Shown in pieces: positions 23,701 to 35,744 of a stretch of DNA of 64,000 nucleotides. Under the pieces are notes generated by a model that saw only the letters and a list, made by a program, of their open reading frames with translations, was not told where the DNA came from and did no database searches. Where the stretch lies: contig NC_088300.1 of NCBI RefSeq assembly GCF_032854445.1, positions 9,052,001 through 9,116,000 on the forward strand, given 5' to 3'. Source of the DNA: Liolophura sinensis (Eukaryota; Mollusca; Polyplacophora; Chitonida; Chitonidae). Position numbers and translations under genes: made by a program. Numbering within the stretch: the first letter of the stretch is position 1; each line of letters starts with the position of its first letter.

Positions 23701-26700
23701 CTTTTCCTCAGTTCCACCTTCACCAGACAAGTCATCCACTGGCTTTTCTGACTTTTTCAAGGACTCCTTAATTTTCTGATCTCTTTTTTCATAAACACTT
23801 TGCCTTTTTAATCGCTCTTCTTCAATCTTTTGTTTTCTCTTCCTTTCATCTTCTTCAAATGCAAGTTTTCGTCTTTTGTTTATTTCTTCTACAGATTCTT
23901 CCTTTACATTTGCTTCTGGTTTCCGTTTGTCTGTCTTCCTCTCCCCATTCTTCTCATCTTCCTTCATCATAGAAATTCCTGCAGCTTTGTCTAAGTTTAT
24001 GCCCCTTTCGTAAAACAGGTTATCTTCTGTGTATTTCTGAAACAAGAAAATGAATGAAGTTTAAGATATTAAACAAAAACAAGTGGTGAACAAAGACTAT
24101 TCAACACTATTATATAAGAGTATTATTAAAAGTTGATATTTCCTCCATTTTAATAGGACATGGTACTGTATAATATAGGAAATACTGTATTTGGATATAC
24201 TGTATTTATACTAATTGTTCATTATCTTAATATCTACCAGCTGATGTGGTGTTAATTATACCAATGAAACTGATCTTTGAGAATCTGACTTTGAATAACA
24301 TTTTACGGGATGACGGCTTGATTTGGAATTTGGATCCTTCTTATTAAGGTCCTACTGTGACAATGCCTTGGACGATGGTGATCTCACTTCCACCACACTT
24401 TTCCTTTATCTGCCTACTGTAAAAACATGCAGTGGACACCAGCCAAGATGACCCTCTGTACTGTCACTGTACATGACCAGACTGGGTGTGACCAGATCTT
24501 TCTATATTGTATATCAAGGTCATTTTAAGGCTCAACTGTAAATATATCATCACCAAAATTCTAAAGGGAATACTAGTATAGCAATTCACAATGCAGTGCA
24601 ATGCATGTGTAACATGTCAGGATATCTTAGTAGATATCTTCAACTTCATCTTTTTCTTCACCGTGTGTTTCAGGAATGTCATCCTGTTATTTCATAGTAG
24701 GTAAATTGTGCATTAATATGTTGTCAGGGCTATTGCACTTAAATACAAGTCTCTTGCCAGATAAGTACATTATAACATGTAATGGCAAAATAGACACTAT
24801 TCCTGGGACTGCTAGAGGGACGATTTGATTGGTGATCCCCCTTGTGGTTGGTGATTCCCCTTGTGATTGGTGATCCCCCTTGTGATTGGTGATTCCCCTT
24901 GTGATTTGTGATCCCCCTTGTGATTAGTGATCCCCCTTGTGATTTGTGATTCCCCTTGTGATTGGTGATCCCCCTTGTGGTTGGTGATTCCCCTTGTGGT
25001 TGGTGATCCCCCTTGTGATTCGTGATTCCCCTTGCGATTAGTGATCCCCCTTGTGATTGGTGATTTCCCTTGTGATTGGTGATCCCCCTTGTGATTAGTG
25101 ATCCCCCTTCTGATTGGTGATTCCCCTTGTGATTGGTGATCCCCCTTGTGATTAGTGATCCCCCTTCTGATTGGTGATTCCCCTTGTGATTGGTGATTCC
25201 CCATGTGACTGATGATCCCCCTTGTGATTGGTAAACGCAATGAAACACACTTTTTTGTCAAGCCAGTGTTCTCAAAGAGAGGCACTGAGGGAAGGATCAG
25301 CACAGGGTCACATTATTGCAGATTTCTTCGAATGTGATGACAGTGACAGTCATTACTTTGATTGTAAACCTGTTTATTTAAAGGTAAAGAAAACACTAAC
25401 ATCAAGAAAATGTCAGATAACATACAATTAAGCACTGTCAAGAAAAGGGGTTTAGATCTATTTTTTTGGAATTTTTTCCAACCTAGTAAATTGCATTTGA
25501 AAGTTTGTATTCTACTGTGGCCTTTTCTGACCACATTGGGAACAATGTTGTCAGGTCAGATTTTTGCCACTTATTCCACACAGGCTGCTAGATTTTATCA
25601 CTCAAAATGCATATACATATAGCTCAGAATGCATTTATTGAATGAGCCTTAAGACAAATTATCAAGATGACAAAATATGGATACCCATAACGTCACTGAC
25701 ACCCTCTGAGTCCCATCAGGACATCAGAATGTCTGATGTTTTAAAACCATTTTACTTGGTTGGGGAAATTATAAAAAAATAAATCAAACTATTTCCAGTG
25801 GTCTATCATCAGGTATATACTTCATATTAGGATTTTCTTTGAGAAACTTCAATAAGCACTCAAAATGTCATAGACTACAGAAGTAAAAAAAAAAAACCCA
25901 TAAATTCAAACTTATCGTATGATTTATTTAGAAGAATTAGAAAATAACTTAAGGTTAAAGTACAGTGTGTACAGGAATTGCTAAATATTCTGAGAAGCCA
26001 CTTGTCAACATCATGGAACTTACAAAAACATGTAACTTTAAGAGAGCTTGGCCAAATATATGCTGGACAGATATGTATAAAGATGTGGAATATCAAATGA
26101 AAGCTATACACCAAACCCTGCCCAAATTAACACATATAAAAGCTGCCAACTTAGGCTGCATTTATCTCCATTTACAACATCTGTTATCATTTCTGAATAC
26201 ACCAACAACTGTGCTAGGCATAAACAGTCATTTTTATTTCCCTTTGTTTCAAAAACTTTTGCTTTGTATAATCTGCACCACACATTACCACCTCAATTTT
26301 CATCACACCATTACTCTCTACAGAGAGTAAACAGTGAAGGGAGGTATTTCTCCCTGTCTAACAAAAATCCACACGGTGGTATATTTATTCATATAAGGGG
26401 ACCTCTGTGGCCAATGTGGTTAGGAGGCCAGCGTGGCGTAATAACGCAAGAGCCTTCCACCAAAGCGGTCTCTTTGAGTTCAAGTCCAGCTCATGTAACT
26501 TTCATACGTGGTAAAGTCTGACAGCAACCTGTGGATGGTTGGGGGTTTCCCTTTGACTCCTTAGTGGTTTCCTCCCACCATAATGCTGGTCATTGTCACA
26601 TAAGTGAAATATTCTTGAATACGGAGTAAAACAACAAATAAATAAATAAATAAATAAATAACAAAATCATTCATATGTGGAACAACACTCACAAGGCTTT

Positions 26701-29700
26701 TGTGTGATCTCCAAGATGAAATAAAGCAATTGATGAAATCAGTATATACTAGAGTTTGAGTTGGTTGAAATACCTTGCCGCTTGATGTCATACTACCAGT
26801 AGACTTTGTAATTTGCTACCTGACCAATATTATAAACTTAACAATATCAAAACCTAGTGTACCTTGTATCTACTGTTGTGTTCTTCACTTTTCAAATGGT
26901 GTTCAGCACACAGCTCATCCCCAGAGAACACGGAGCACAGCGTACAGTAAAATGCCTGGGTTGGCCGCAGAAACTCCACTCCTGTGGTTACACAACACTC
27001 CAAGTTACAACAAGTTACAATATACCTGAAACACTATCACAAAATTCTGTTCTTATAAACGAGGCACACTTACGATTTCATTACCTTGGCAATGCAGTAA
27101 ACAAAACTAGTCATGTGAAATCTAAATGTTATCTACTTTTTGTGGAAGCTTTCAAAATGAGGGCAATGGTTAGGTACACCTCAATACCTCATACAAATTG
27201 AATTAGAATATATGGCATTTAATTCATATTCACACAATATTTTTTGCATTTCTAATGACAACAAACAGTTTCTGATATACATGTAAATAACCAAGCGTTT
27301 GTGCGACATCTTTAAAGGTAATTCAAGCCTCTAAAGGAAAACTAGGAAAGCTGAAAACTCTCATTTGAAAATCTTCAAAATAAAATAAAATCTACACCAA
27401 TGTAAAATAAAATCTACACCAATGTAAATTAAAACTTTGAAAGATCTAAATCGAGAATAGAATAATGACGACTTAATTTGAATTGATAAATCTCTGTAAA
27501 TGTGCTGAACATCAAGAGTTTATAATCTAGAAACACAGCTTGGATAAGTTTACAACATATTTTTAGCTTTCTGCTCTCCTGATGATCTTGTATCATGTGT
27601 ACTTCCAAAAATGTGAAAGTTACATCATTCCAGTTAAAGTGATATCAAAGGTCCAAAGGCACAGATTTTAACTTCATCCTCTCTAATGACAATGCATAAA
27701 AACTTTCAAGAGAGAGGCTCAACAAGTAAAATAGCAATGTAACCAACACATAAAAGCTAGTTATCACCTTTTATCATCGCAACTTGTACTTCTTTCCCTT
27801 TCTTAGGTGGGGCACCGGAAGGGTTTTTCACGGCCTCAGGCATCCATGGCCGATCATATGGGTCAGATTTCTGAAATTATTTGCTTAGGTTAGCCCACAA
27901 GCCTTAATGCTGAAAAAAACCTTATTGGGACTATGAAGTAAAAATATTTAAACAGTGCATTTGCACAAATTTTTTTACAAATGACTGAAAAATATTTTCA
28001 ACAATGTTTTATTTAAGTTAGCCCCATAACCTCGCTACTGTGTTCAAATTGAAAATGAGAAATATTTTGACAACATTTTGAAAATTGTTTACAAATACCT
28101 TACTTCTGTCAATTCACACCTGACAATATGTTCATGCACGAATAATTCACATGAAAACATAGACATTTTATTCCTCAAATACCTGCAAGTGTTTCTTGGA
28201 CTGTAGGTGGTGAAAAACCTCAAATATATTACTGGAAATGTGATTACATGTTCGGCACCAGTGGTTACCAGGATCAATGTACTCATACACCACATTCTCC
28301 TTCACTGGTTTAGCAGGAGGTGGCTCCACACTGCTTTCCTGCAAAGTAAGAACATGGGCGAACAGCATGATGAAAGGTGGTCAAGTTATGAAATAGTGAT
28401 TTGGTTAATATGTTTGTCATCAGCGTTCATATCCTCAATACATTTGAATAAATTCCTGAAGCAACACAATGGCAAAAATAATGCGCCAAAACCAGTTTTG
28501 AGGTCTCACAAAAATCTGTAAAAAAGTTGCCAAGAAATGTTTAAAACAGAACACCGTCTGAGAAATGCCATTTAAACAAAAAGACTATCAGAGACAAGTA
28601 CAAGATCACAACATACTGTTGTAACTGTTCTCGTTTCCTCTATTTCTTCTTCCTTGTGAATGTCCTTCACACTGACCTCCTTCTTGAGTTTGAGACCGCC
28701 ACCAGAGGCCTTAAGTGTTTTAGAATTCTCATCAGCCGCTTTTCTCAGGGAGGAAATCTGCTGAGCTATCTCTTCTTGCAGTTTGCTATTCTCCACCAAC
28801 ACTGGATCCTTGTGCCCATCTTTTTGACGCTGTTTCTTTCTCATCAGTTCATTCTGCTGTTTGCGCAATCTTTCCAGTTCCCTTTCCAAACCCTCCAGTC
28901 GCCTCTGTCTGTCAGCTCTCTCTTGCATGAGCTTTTCCCGCTCCTTTTGGGTCAGCAGTGATTTGCCTGTTTGCAGTTGCTTTTTCACAATAGCTGCAGC
29001 TGAACTGGCATGAAGTGTTGGAACTTCCACCTTGGGAGCTAAAACGGTTCGGCGTATCACAGGACCACTTGCCACCACAGTCCTGGTCTCCTGGACGTCT
29101 TCCTCCTTCTCACTGTCCGACCTCCTATATCTTCGGTCAATACTGTAGCGCTCGGAGCTCTTTTCTCGCGATGGAAAAGTTCTCATGATTTTGATCTGTG
29201 ACTTGTCATCACTAGGCCTCCTTGAGTCTCTGTATTTCCAAGACTCAGACTCATTTCTTGAGTGCGGAGAAAGGGAACGTTTACCATAAGAATCACTTCT
29301 CCTATGACGAGAGTGCCGGCTGGGTGATCTACTTCTTTCGTCTCGTGTGTCTTGGGACAAACCCCTTCTGTGTGGAGGAGATAAGCTTCTTCTGTTTGGA
29401 GAAATACTTCTGCCACCTGGAGAGACACTTCTACCACAAGAAATACTTTTTCTATCTGGGGAAAAACTTCTTCTGTCCTGTGAGATACTTCTTCTATCGG
29501 AAGACACACTTCGCCTTGGGGATGTACTCCTTCTTGGGGATATACTTCTCCTTCTTGGGGATACACTTCTGTCGGAATGGGTTCTTCTGTCATGGGAGAT
29601 ACTTCTGGAGTAAGGATCAAAATGATCTCTCCCTGCTAATCGTTTGCTGTCTCTGCCTAGAGAATACTTGGCGGAATCTCTGTCCACAGAAATCCTGCTA

Positions 29701-32700
29701 CCATCTCTACCTACCAGAGGAATCAGATGGGATTCTCGATCATCCGGGTGCTGCAGCTGCTGAGGTGGCATATCATAGTCTCTTTCATACATCACCGATT
29801 CATCATGCAAAGGGTCATACATGTTTTTCAGGAGGGACTGTCTTGGGTCAGGAGGTGTGTTAGTGTAATGGTCTATAGAAACAGCACCAAACTGTGTACT
29901 AGTACCGTACTGGTGCTTTTGTAACTGGGGGTATGGAGACTGTTTGTTGTCCACAATGGCCTCCTGGTTCTGGAACTGCATTGCTTTTGTTTCCCTGTCT
30001 CTGTAGTTTCTCTCAGCCTGCCGAACATTTTGTTGAGCACTTTTGACCAAACTCTCTACATCTTCCTCCTCTTTTTTGAACAGGGATCCCCGCAGTTCTA
30101 TGTCAGAAAGACCTCCACTCAAAAATGAAGCTGTCTGGTTAATCCCAAACTGTGAATCTTCAACTGAAGGCAAAGGTTCTGCCTTAACAGGTTCAACAAT
30201 TTGCTGCACTTTTAATCCAGTGGCGTGCTTTGCTCTTTCCTGCATTCTTTTAGACATTTCAAAGTCAAAGCCTATGGACTGCAAGATACCTTTTATCATG
30301 GGGTTTTGGATTAGGTTATTGTCTACAGCCTCCTCTTTGGGTTGGGATACTGGTGGTAGTGCTCCACTCTGGTATGACTGGGCAAGATGGTGGTGTTGGG
30401 AGGGCAATCCTGCCACAGATGAAACTGGCACTTGTCTGCCAAGTGAACTGTCAATGAACGAGCTATTTGCTATGGGGTCACCTCCTATCATCCCATGGGA
30501 TAGGGGTGCAGAAGGCAAGGAGCTGACTGGTGCATTACCCAACCCTAACATATCGGGAAGTTTGTTTACCCGCGAGGAGTTCTGGGACAGGAGAACACTG
30601 CTTGCTAAAGAGTGTAACTGAGCAGTAGCTTTGGCATCAAACACAATTGGATTTTCAGGATGGGAAGAGGGCTTACTCTGTTCATTTCTCAGAAACTTTA
30701 AGCTGTCCTGAAGGAGACTTGAGCTTTCCAAAACACTTTTTTGTCCTGCATTAGAATCTCTGCCTAACAAGTAATCCTTTCTCTCATCAAATCCTTGCAC
30801 AGGTTGAGAGCTACTTGAAGACTTTCCATAAAGAAACATTTCTTCATCATCAATTTCCATGGAATTCACTCCTGAATATTGTGACTGTGGCAACACACTC
30901 GGCATGGCACTTGCTTGTGACTGAGGTGGCTTCTGGCCAGGAAAAGCAGATGGGAAAAGGGGTTTAGTATGAGGGATAATTTCAGGTGCTGAAGTGAATC
31001 CTGGAAGAGCCTCTGAGCAATCACCAAAGCCAGAGATGACAGGGGACTGCTTAGCATTGTCTGTGCTCTTCTTAAGAATGGATTTCTTTGGCTTCGCTGT
31101 AGGGGGTGGTGGTATAGCTCGTTGTTCTCCAGGCAGCCCTAATGGCATCCTTGTCACAGCATTGGAGTCTTGTGACTGAACAGTTGTCAGGGTTGACAAA
31201 TTTGGTGACTGGGAGCCGTTATCATCCTCCACATAGGAGAATCCTGGCAATGGATGTCTCCTCAGAGGCTGCAATAGATTAGGGAGCTCTGCTCTGCTGG
31301 GTGAGGATTCTCTGTACAAATCCTTGAAAATTGGTGAATGACCTGGGCGTTCCCTAGACTGGATGTCTGACCTTACTGGAGCATCTGTATTCAACCGGGG
31401 ATTGAATCCACTATGCAGGGCTTCATTCTGGTTGTAAAGGTGTTGGGCATTTTCCAAATGATCCGTAGGCTTTTCTCGGAGGTCTGTGTCTCCCGTCAAG
31501 AATCTCATCTCCTGTCTAGGAGGGCTCCTGTAGTGACTGTCTCTGTCAGAGGAGCTGTGTCTGTCTGAGTATGGTGAAGATGGTCTCCTATCTCTTGGTG
31601 ATGAATCCCTGTGATGTCTTGAAGGGGATGAACCTCTCCTATCTCTTGATGGCGATGAGCCCTGCCGATACCGTGACGGTGATGACCCCCTTCGATCTCT
31701 GTGAGTCAGTGATCCTCGTCGATCCCTATAGGGCGATGAGTCTCGTCGATCCCTGTGAGGGGAACTGTGCCTATCTCGTCTGGGAGATGGGACCCCGCCT
31801 GTACCTGGAAGGGGAAGAACCATGTCGATCTCGCTTGTCCCTTGACAGTGATCCCCTGTAATCTCGAGATGGGGAGTCTCGACTTCTATATGAAGATCTG
31901 TGTCTGAGAGGTGAGCCTCGTCGGTCTCTTGAGGGTGAGCCTCGTCGGTTTCTGGGGGATGGATCTCGTCTATCTCTGTGGGGGGAACCTCGCCTTCCAC
32001 TTCTGCCCCCATGAGAGGATGGACTTCGCCTGGCCTTGTCGGAGAACATCTCATTTCCAACTGTTATGCGGATGGATTCTTCACCTTCACTGCTCCGATC
32101 ATCCTAGTTTGAACATAAAAAAGGCACTTTTCATTTAGAATGGCACTCGTGACAGTATTCAGCATATATATAAATTATGTGTTAACCAAATTATCTAGAA
32201 TACAATATATACAAAAAAAAAACAAACATGTCATCAGGTAATTGTTCAGTGACAGGCTTAACATGGGAGATTATCATGGCATATCGATATAGGCAATTAT
32301 GTTTGTGTTTAGTTCTTATTCTGTACCACACAGAAAAGACACATCTATTAATGGGATCATTGATAAGCACAAATAATAAGTTCAGCTTAGTGAATAAAAT
32401 ATTATGCATAAAAAAAACACGATGTTTATACCTGTTTTGTAGATATCCACTAGTCAAACAAATGTAGATCTGGTATTACCTCATGAAGATTTATCAGAGG
32501 AAAGCTAATAAACTTAATTTACATCTCTTTGATGCGCTAAGGGTACATGTAAACCTGACATCCGGCTGTACATGGGAAGGTCTGCCAGCAACCTGCGGAG
32601 AGTCATGGATTTCCCCATGGCTCTGCCCATTTTTCTCCCATCGCAATGCTGGTTGCTGTCGTGTAAGTGAAATATTCTTGCGTATGTTGTAAAACATCAA

Positions 32701-35700
32701 TCAAACAAAAGAATGTAAACTTGACCAGAGTCTAAAATTCATCAGCCTTCATACCCAACGCACCTGGTGGTTTTTACACAGCAAAATGTCATTGCATGCT
32801 AGATTATCAGCCGTTTTTTAAGCCAAAAAATCAATTTGCAAATATCTATAGCTGAAACTATCAAACAGTTGCTACAAGCTGAATTAAGAATTTCTGCCAT
32901 GGAGCAGTTAGATGCAGTGGCTGAATATTTTACTTCTGCAGCCAACTGTCCAGATTTTGGGCCTGTATTCCAAACCTTTTTAGATTACCAGTCTCCCAAT
33001 CATTTCAGTGTAACATTCACTTTTAAATAACAAGAATTCAGATGTCAGATGGCACGATATCCTGTTAGCATACCAACTCTATACAGTTTTCATACTGCAA
33101 AGTGAACGTTGTCCACTAGTATATATTTTCAACTTTTGTGAAAATGTATCCTGGACAGTACTCATAATTAATACCATGACACAAGTATGTTCATTGTTAT
33201 CAAAATGGTTATAAAACATCAAGGTTCCCACACACTATTTTAATTTCCAATCAAAAATACATTCTCTGGGCACATGTGCTCATTTCCTACACAAAGCACT
33301 CATTCAAAGTAAATGTACTGTGTTAAGTTAGCTTTGCATGCCAAAATCTTTAAATCAGCATGCCAGCCAAAAACTGTCTTTTTTTGAGGCCATTTTGTTT
33401 TAGCTGGTTTTCATATATTAAAGGCTCCGTAAACAAGGAGTCCAAATGGCACAAATTTTCTGCTTGATCTATCCAAATGGATGGGTGAAAATGTAGGCTA
33501 ACTAAGCCTGAGTACTCTGCCTAAAATTGCCCAATCTGATTAAAATCAGATGGTAAATACATGTAAATGTATAGTTTATCGCTAACAACGATCTGACACA
33601 AATCCCATCACTGGCATGTTCAAGGGGTGTGTTTCTTTCCGCCAATCAAAAATGCGCTCCTCGAAACAAGGTAACAGTCCCGGACAGAGCTGAAGATGTG
33701 AGGCAACTTACAGAAAATCACGAGTCATGAAGCAACAGCCAAGCAACAAAGTCAATACCGGCCCGCAAAGCAAGGGAACTTGTCACAGCTTAAAGAACAA
33801 GTTAAAACCTTCCCAAAAAATATTGTCACACACTGCTCATGTCCGTAATGTGCACATTTGACAGCTTTACCTTGCTATCAAACTGTTTTATTGTTGTTGT
33901 ACTCCCATCTGCCAGTTGTTTCACTATGACGAACTTAAATCCCCAAAATAAACATTCGATTCAAGGTAAGCGATAATACATTTTCCTTGGCGTGTCCACC
34001 ATGTCACCGAGTCAAGCTACTTCCGCTACAGAAAAATGTGGATTACCCTTTTTTCCGACAGACATCGAGTATTCCCAGCAAAACGAGCTCTCAAACTGAC
34101 TGGTCAATATTGATGTCAATGACCCTTGGTTGTTTACATTACCTCAGTTTACGGGAAGTCACTGAACACGCCAGGGATAGGAAGTGTGTCACATTGTTGT
34201 TAGTGAAACAATATCCATATTATCTATCATATTTTTTATGAGCTATGAGCTATCATGGATAAAGTAACAATGGAGATCAATTAAGCATTCTTTTAATGAA
34301 ATGAGGTCCTCCAGCTGGCTTGATAAAGTTCTGAAAATGAGGCCATCATCTACGTAATGTTTTTAAATACAAAGCACAGGTAAGTTAGTATTGGTGGATT
34401 TCTATACATCTTGAACTGGCTAACTCTATGCTCAAATTGTAAGCAACCAGTCATCAGAAACTTTCGCTGCATCCTGAAAATATTCCCCAGTTTCTTCATT
34501 ATGAGCAATTGTGCCAAATCTCCCCGGACAACTGATCAGCTACACAGACTTATGTGATAAATCAAAATCTACACTTACATCTTTTTTTTTTATCAAACTT
34601 GCATTGATATATATGTAAATTTTCAATTTACAGCAATCCAAAAGCTCTATGTTTTTTCTACCTATTCAAAACCGCACACATCCAGGCATTTCACTCACAT
34701 GAGGTCCTTTCAAGCAGTGCAAGATAATATGAGAAGGTTTGGGGAAATGAACAACACAGGTTGATATTCTGAGAACTTTGGCCAATAACAATTGGAAATT
34801 ACAAGATACGTTAGATAACAGAACAGTCTGTACAGCATTCTTGACAACGTCTAGTTTTGGACTTGTGAGGCTCTTAAGAAAGTTTTACATCAAATCCAAT
34901 ATTTAGATAATGCTTTTGCTGCTGTGTGTATGCGTCAAGCATGTAGACGCGAGTAAAACGGCAAATGCCCGAATGTCTGCTGTCTCATTTGTTTACAAGG
35001 TACTGTCAATTTTATCTCTGTACCGTTCAGTCATTCTTTATGTTATAAATATGACATTGGTTTCATGTGTCTGATTTACCAAAGGAGTGTATCGTTTGAT
35101 CAACTGGCCATATATTTGTAACTTACTACCCTCAGATTTTTGTTATATTTGTTCATGTTTCAGGGAAGTGCTGGGGAGGGGTACTTTTTCCCACCCCTTT
35201 TCAATATGACCACAGAGTATCTGTATGATGCAGTATACTTCTATTAACAGTCAAACTGGATATGGTACGTAACAATATCATTGCTCCATTCCTAATTGGC
35301 TTTCACACGCACTGCTATATTTACAATAACATTACTACTTAGCACATACCATCACAAACCATACTACATGTAATTAAAGACGCTGCTGTGTTTAACAACC
35401 TGAGGTCCTAGTCTTTCTGACACCGGTCTTTTACTGAGCGGAGACCGTGAGCGAGATTTACTACGACAGTTTCCATAATCGCGACTCTCAGAATGCTTGC
35501 TGTCCCTCCTTGCATTATGATCTCTGTGATCATCTCGAGCAGTTTCCTTTTCTGTCTGCACGGTGATTTTCAGTGCTCTGTCATCACTTATCGTATTGTT
35601 GGGCGGGACTTCGGCTATGGGTGCACCTGCCCCACCTCTCCCTCGACCTCCTGAAAATGCTATTCCACGGCCTCTAAAAAATCTGCCCCTTCCACGACCG

Positions 35701-35744
35701 CGTCCACGAGCTCTGAAGTTAGCATTTCCCCACATCGTCGCCAT
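20662..35744 (-). CDS. ZNF318: ZNF318-like nuclear protein with two matrin-type zinc fingers (seven coding exons)
   Basis: Coding exons in transcription order are 35744-35400, 32103-28617, 28338-28183, 27870-27768, 26981-26863, 24036-21036 and 20738-20662. All junctions are GT-AG and in phase. The product is about 2,428 residues once one base is discounted at 31793-31796. Order: RG-rich N-terminus, SR/RD-rich region, long disordered part, coiled coil, zinc finger 1 (HWCRTCNHI to HHLQSKKH), the linker DPYDRPW, zinc finger 2 (FYCTLCSVF to HHLKSEEH), then NLFYERGINLDKAAG and a low-complexity C-terminal half. Two such fingers with a DPYxRPW linker and the NPLYEERRNLDRQAG-type segment are, as I recall, diagnostic of ZNF318, a nuclear protein of 2,279 residues in human linked to RNA processing. 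It starts 1.4 kb from the divergent myosin gene. Confidence 0.9.
21036..24036 (-). CDS. ZNF318: ZNF318-like, exon 6 (low-complexity C-terminal half)
   Basis: The 3,001-base exon begins at KYTEDNLFYERGINLDKAAG after the acceptor TTCTTGTTTCAG and ends before GTAAGTC; reading on would give a stop 12 codons later. An N-terminal charged, helix-forming part (RRKLAFEEDERKRKQKIEEE) is followed by acidic (DDEEEDDDADA), Lys-rich (KAKKKKGSKNKK) and Gly-Pro-rich segments, then a Ser/Thr-rich tail. About 22370-22560 encodes a repeated MGPxPFGP block that probably arose by slippage in a short DNA repeat. In human ZNF318 the corresponding region is also long and low in complexity. Confidence 0.88.
24824..25231. 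repeat. 19-bp minisatellite in the ZNF318-like intron, about 21 copies
   Basis: The unit is TTGTGATTGGTGATCCCCC, alternating with a TTCCCC variant. On the transcribed (minus-sense) RNA this gives runs of four or five G every 19 bases. The open frames through it (about 165 codons) are caused by the repeat, with Ile-Thr-Asn-His-Lys-Gly-type repeats, and not by selection. Confidence 0.93.
26398..26661 (+). mobile_element. tRNA-derived SINE (family A), nearly full length
   Basis: The head CCTCTGTGGCCAATGTGGTT is A-box-like, and GAGTTCAAGTCCAGCTCATG is B-box-like. The body has CAGCAACCTGTGGATGGTTG and TCCTCCCACCATAATGCTGG, then AAGTGAAATATTCTTGA and a tail of repeated AAATA. It lies in ZNF318-like intron 5, antisense to that gene. 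Confidence 0.85.
26863..26981 (-). CDS. ZNF318: ZNF318-like, exon 5 (zinc finger 2)
   Basis: The acceptor GTAACCACAG (rather than the nearer CAACCCAG, which would break the frame) gives GVEFLRPTQAFYCTLC through EEHNSRYK over 119 bases. It contains C-x2-C and the paired His of a matrin-type C2H2 finger. The donor is AAG|GTACAC. Phase 1 in, phase 0 out. The EFL-to-FYC spacing matches ZNF318 as I recall it, which decided the acceptor. Confidence 0.88.
27768..27870 (-). CDS. ZNF318: ZNF318-like, exon 4 (inter-finger linker)
   Basis: The acceptor ATAATTTCAG precedes KSDPYDRPWMPEAVKNPSG. The exon ends at AAAAG|GTGATA after 34 codons plus one base. The DPYxRPW motif directly after the first finger is a ZNF318 hallmark. 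Confidence 0.85.
28183..28338 (-). CDS. ZNF318: ZNF318-like, exon 3 (zinc finger 1)
   Basis: 52 codons in phase 0, flanked by CTTTGCAG and CAG|GTATTT. It encodes a Pro-rich lead (SSVEPPPAKPVKEN) and the finger NHWCRTCNHI ... VFHHLQSKKHLQ, with C-x2-C and two His in the matrin-type spacing. Confidence 0.88.
28617..32103 (-). CDS. ZNF318: ZNF318-like, exon 2 (SR-rich and coiled-coil region), with a frame break
   Basis: The acceptor CAAACTAG precedes DDRSSEGEESIRITVGNE, then SR/RD-rich repeats. This frame ends at a TAG near 31773, but the same style of repeat (SPRRDRHSSPHRDRR) continues in the +1-shifted frame from about 31795 to the donor ACA|GTATGT. The exon is 3,487 bases, one more than a multiple of three, and both ends are phase 0. 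So one surplus base near the GGGG run at 31793-31796 accounts for everything. Further on are NPMIKGILQSIGFDFEMS, an SR tract with tandem SISPRR-type repeats (about 29380-29620) and a coiled coil (LEGLERELERLRKQQNELMR). An ATG at 32060 in the shifted frame gives a spurious acidic N-terminus. Confidence 0.87.
32560..32706 (+). mobile_element. tRNA-derived SINE (family A), 3' part
   Basis: ACATGGGAAGGTCTGCCAGC, CAACCTGCGGAGAG, TAAGTGAAATATTCTTG and TAAAACATCAATCAAAC match the 3' half of the family. The tRNA-like head is absent. Confidence 0.8.
34705..35060. repeat. Dispersed repeat, copy 2
   Basis: Shares GGGAAATGAACAACAC, CTGAGAACTT and GGCAAATGCC blocks in order with 7895-8335. Strongly diverged between blocks. 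Confidence 0.5.
35400..35744 (-). CDS. ZNF318: ZNF318-like, exon 1 (RG-rich N-terminus)
   Basis: The start ATG (MATMWGNANFRARGRGRGRG) is followed by an RGG-type segment and an SR-rich end (RSKSRSRSPLSKRPVSERLG). After Pro-Gln the donor CAG|GTTGTT joins in phase 0 to DDRSSEG of exon 2. Reading on would add only 11 residues before a stop. RGG segments bind RNA in other proteins, consistent with a nuclear RNA-associated role. Confidence 0.8.

Larger units (their letters stand above)
24037..26862 (-). other. ZNF318-like intron 5
   Basis: GT-AG intron (minus strand GTACACTAG to CTTGTTTCAG). It contains the 19-bp minisatellite (24824-25231) and a full-length SINE (26398-26661). No other exon is needed to keep the frame. 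Confidence 0.75.
32104..35399 (-). other. ZNF318-like intron 1
   Basis: GT-AG intron from CAG|GTTGTT (minus strand at 35399) to CAAACTAG (32104). The donor is weak but is the only GT that keeps phase 0. It contains a SINE fragment (32560-32706) and the second copy of the dispersed repeat (34705-35060). Nothing else was recognised. Confidence 0.65.

Noticed and set aside
24824-25231. CRISPR-like array
   Set aside because: Repeats are contiguous with no unique spacers, and the host is an animal.
24739-25303. Two ~165-codon minus-strand frames
   Set aside because: They run through the 19-bp minisatellite in an intron of the ZNF318-like gene, in two frames at once; no splice or start support.
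26962-26973. Acceptor CAACCCAG directly before the second zinc finger
   Set aside because: It would enter in the wrong phase after exon 4. The upstream acceptor CCACAG keeps the frame and gives the EFL-to-FYC segment expected of this family.
31790-32060. Start of the ZNF318-like protein at the ATG at 32060
   Set aside because: This frame gives an acidic, non-SR N-terminus; the SR text is in the frame entered from the acceptor at 32103, and a better start (35744) joins it in phase.
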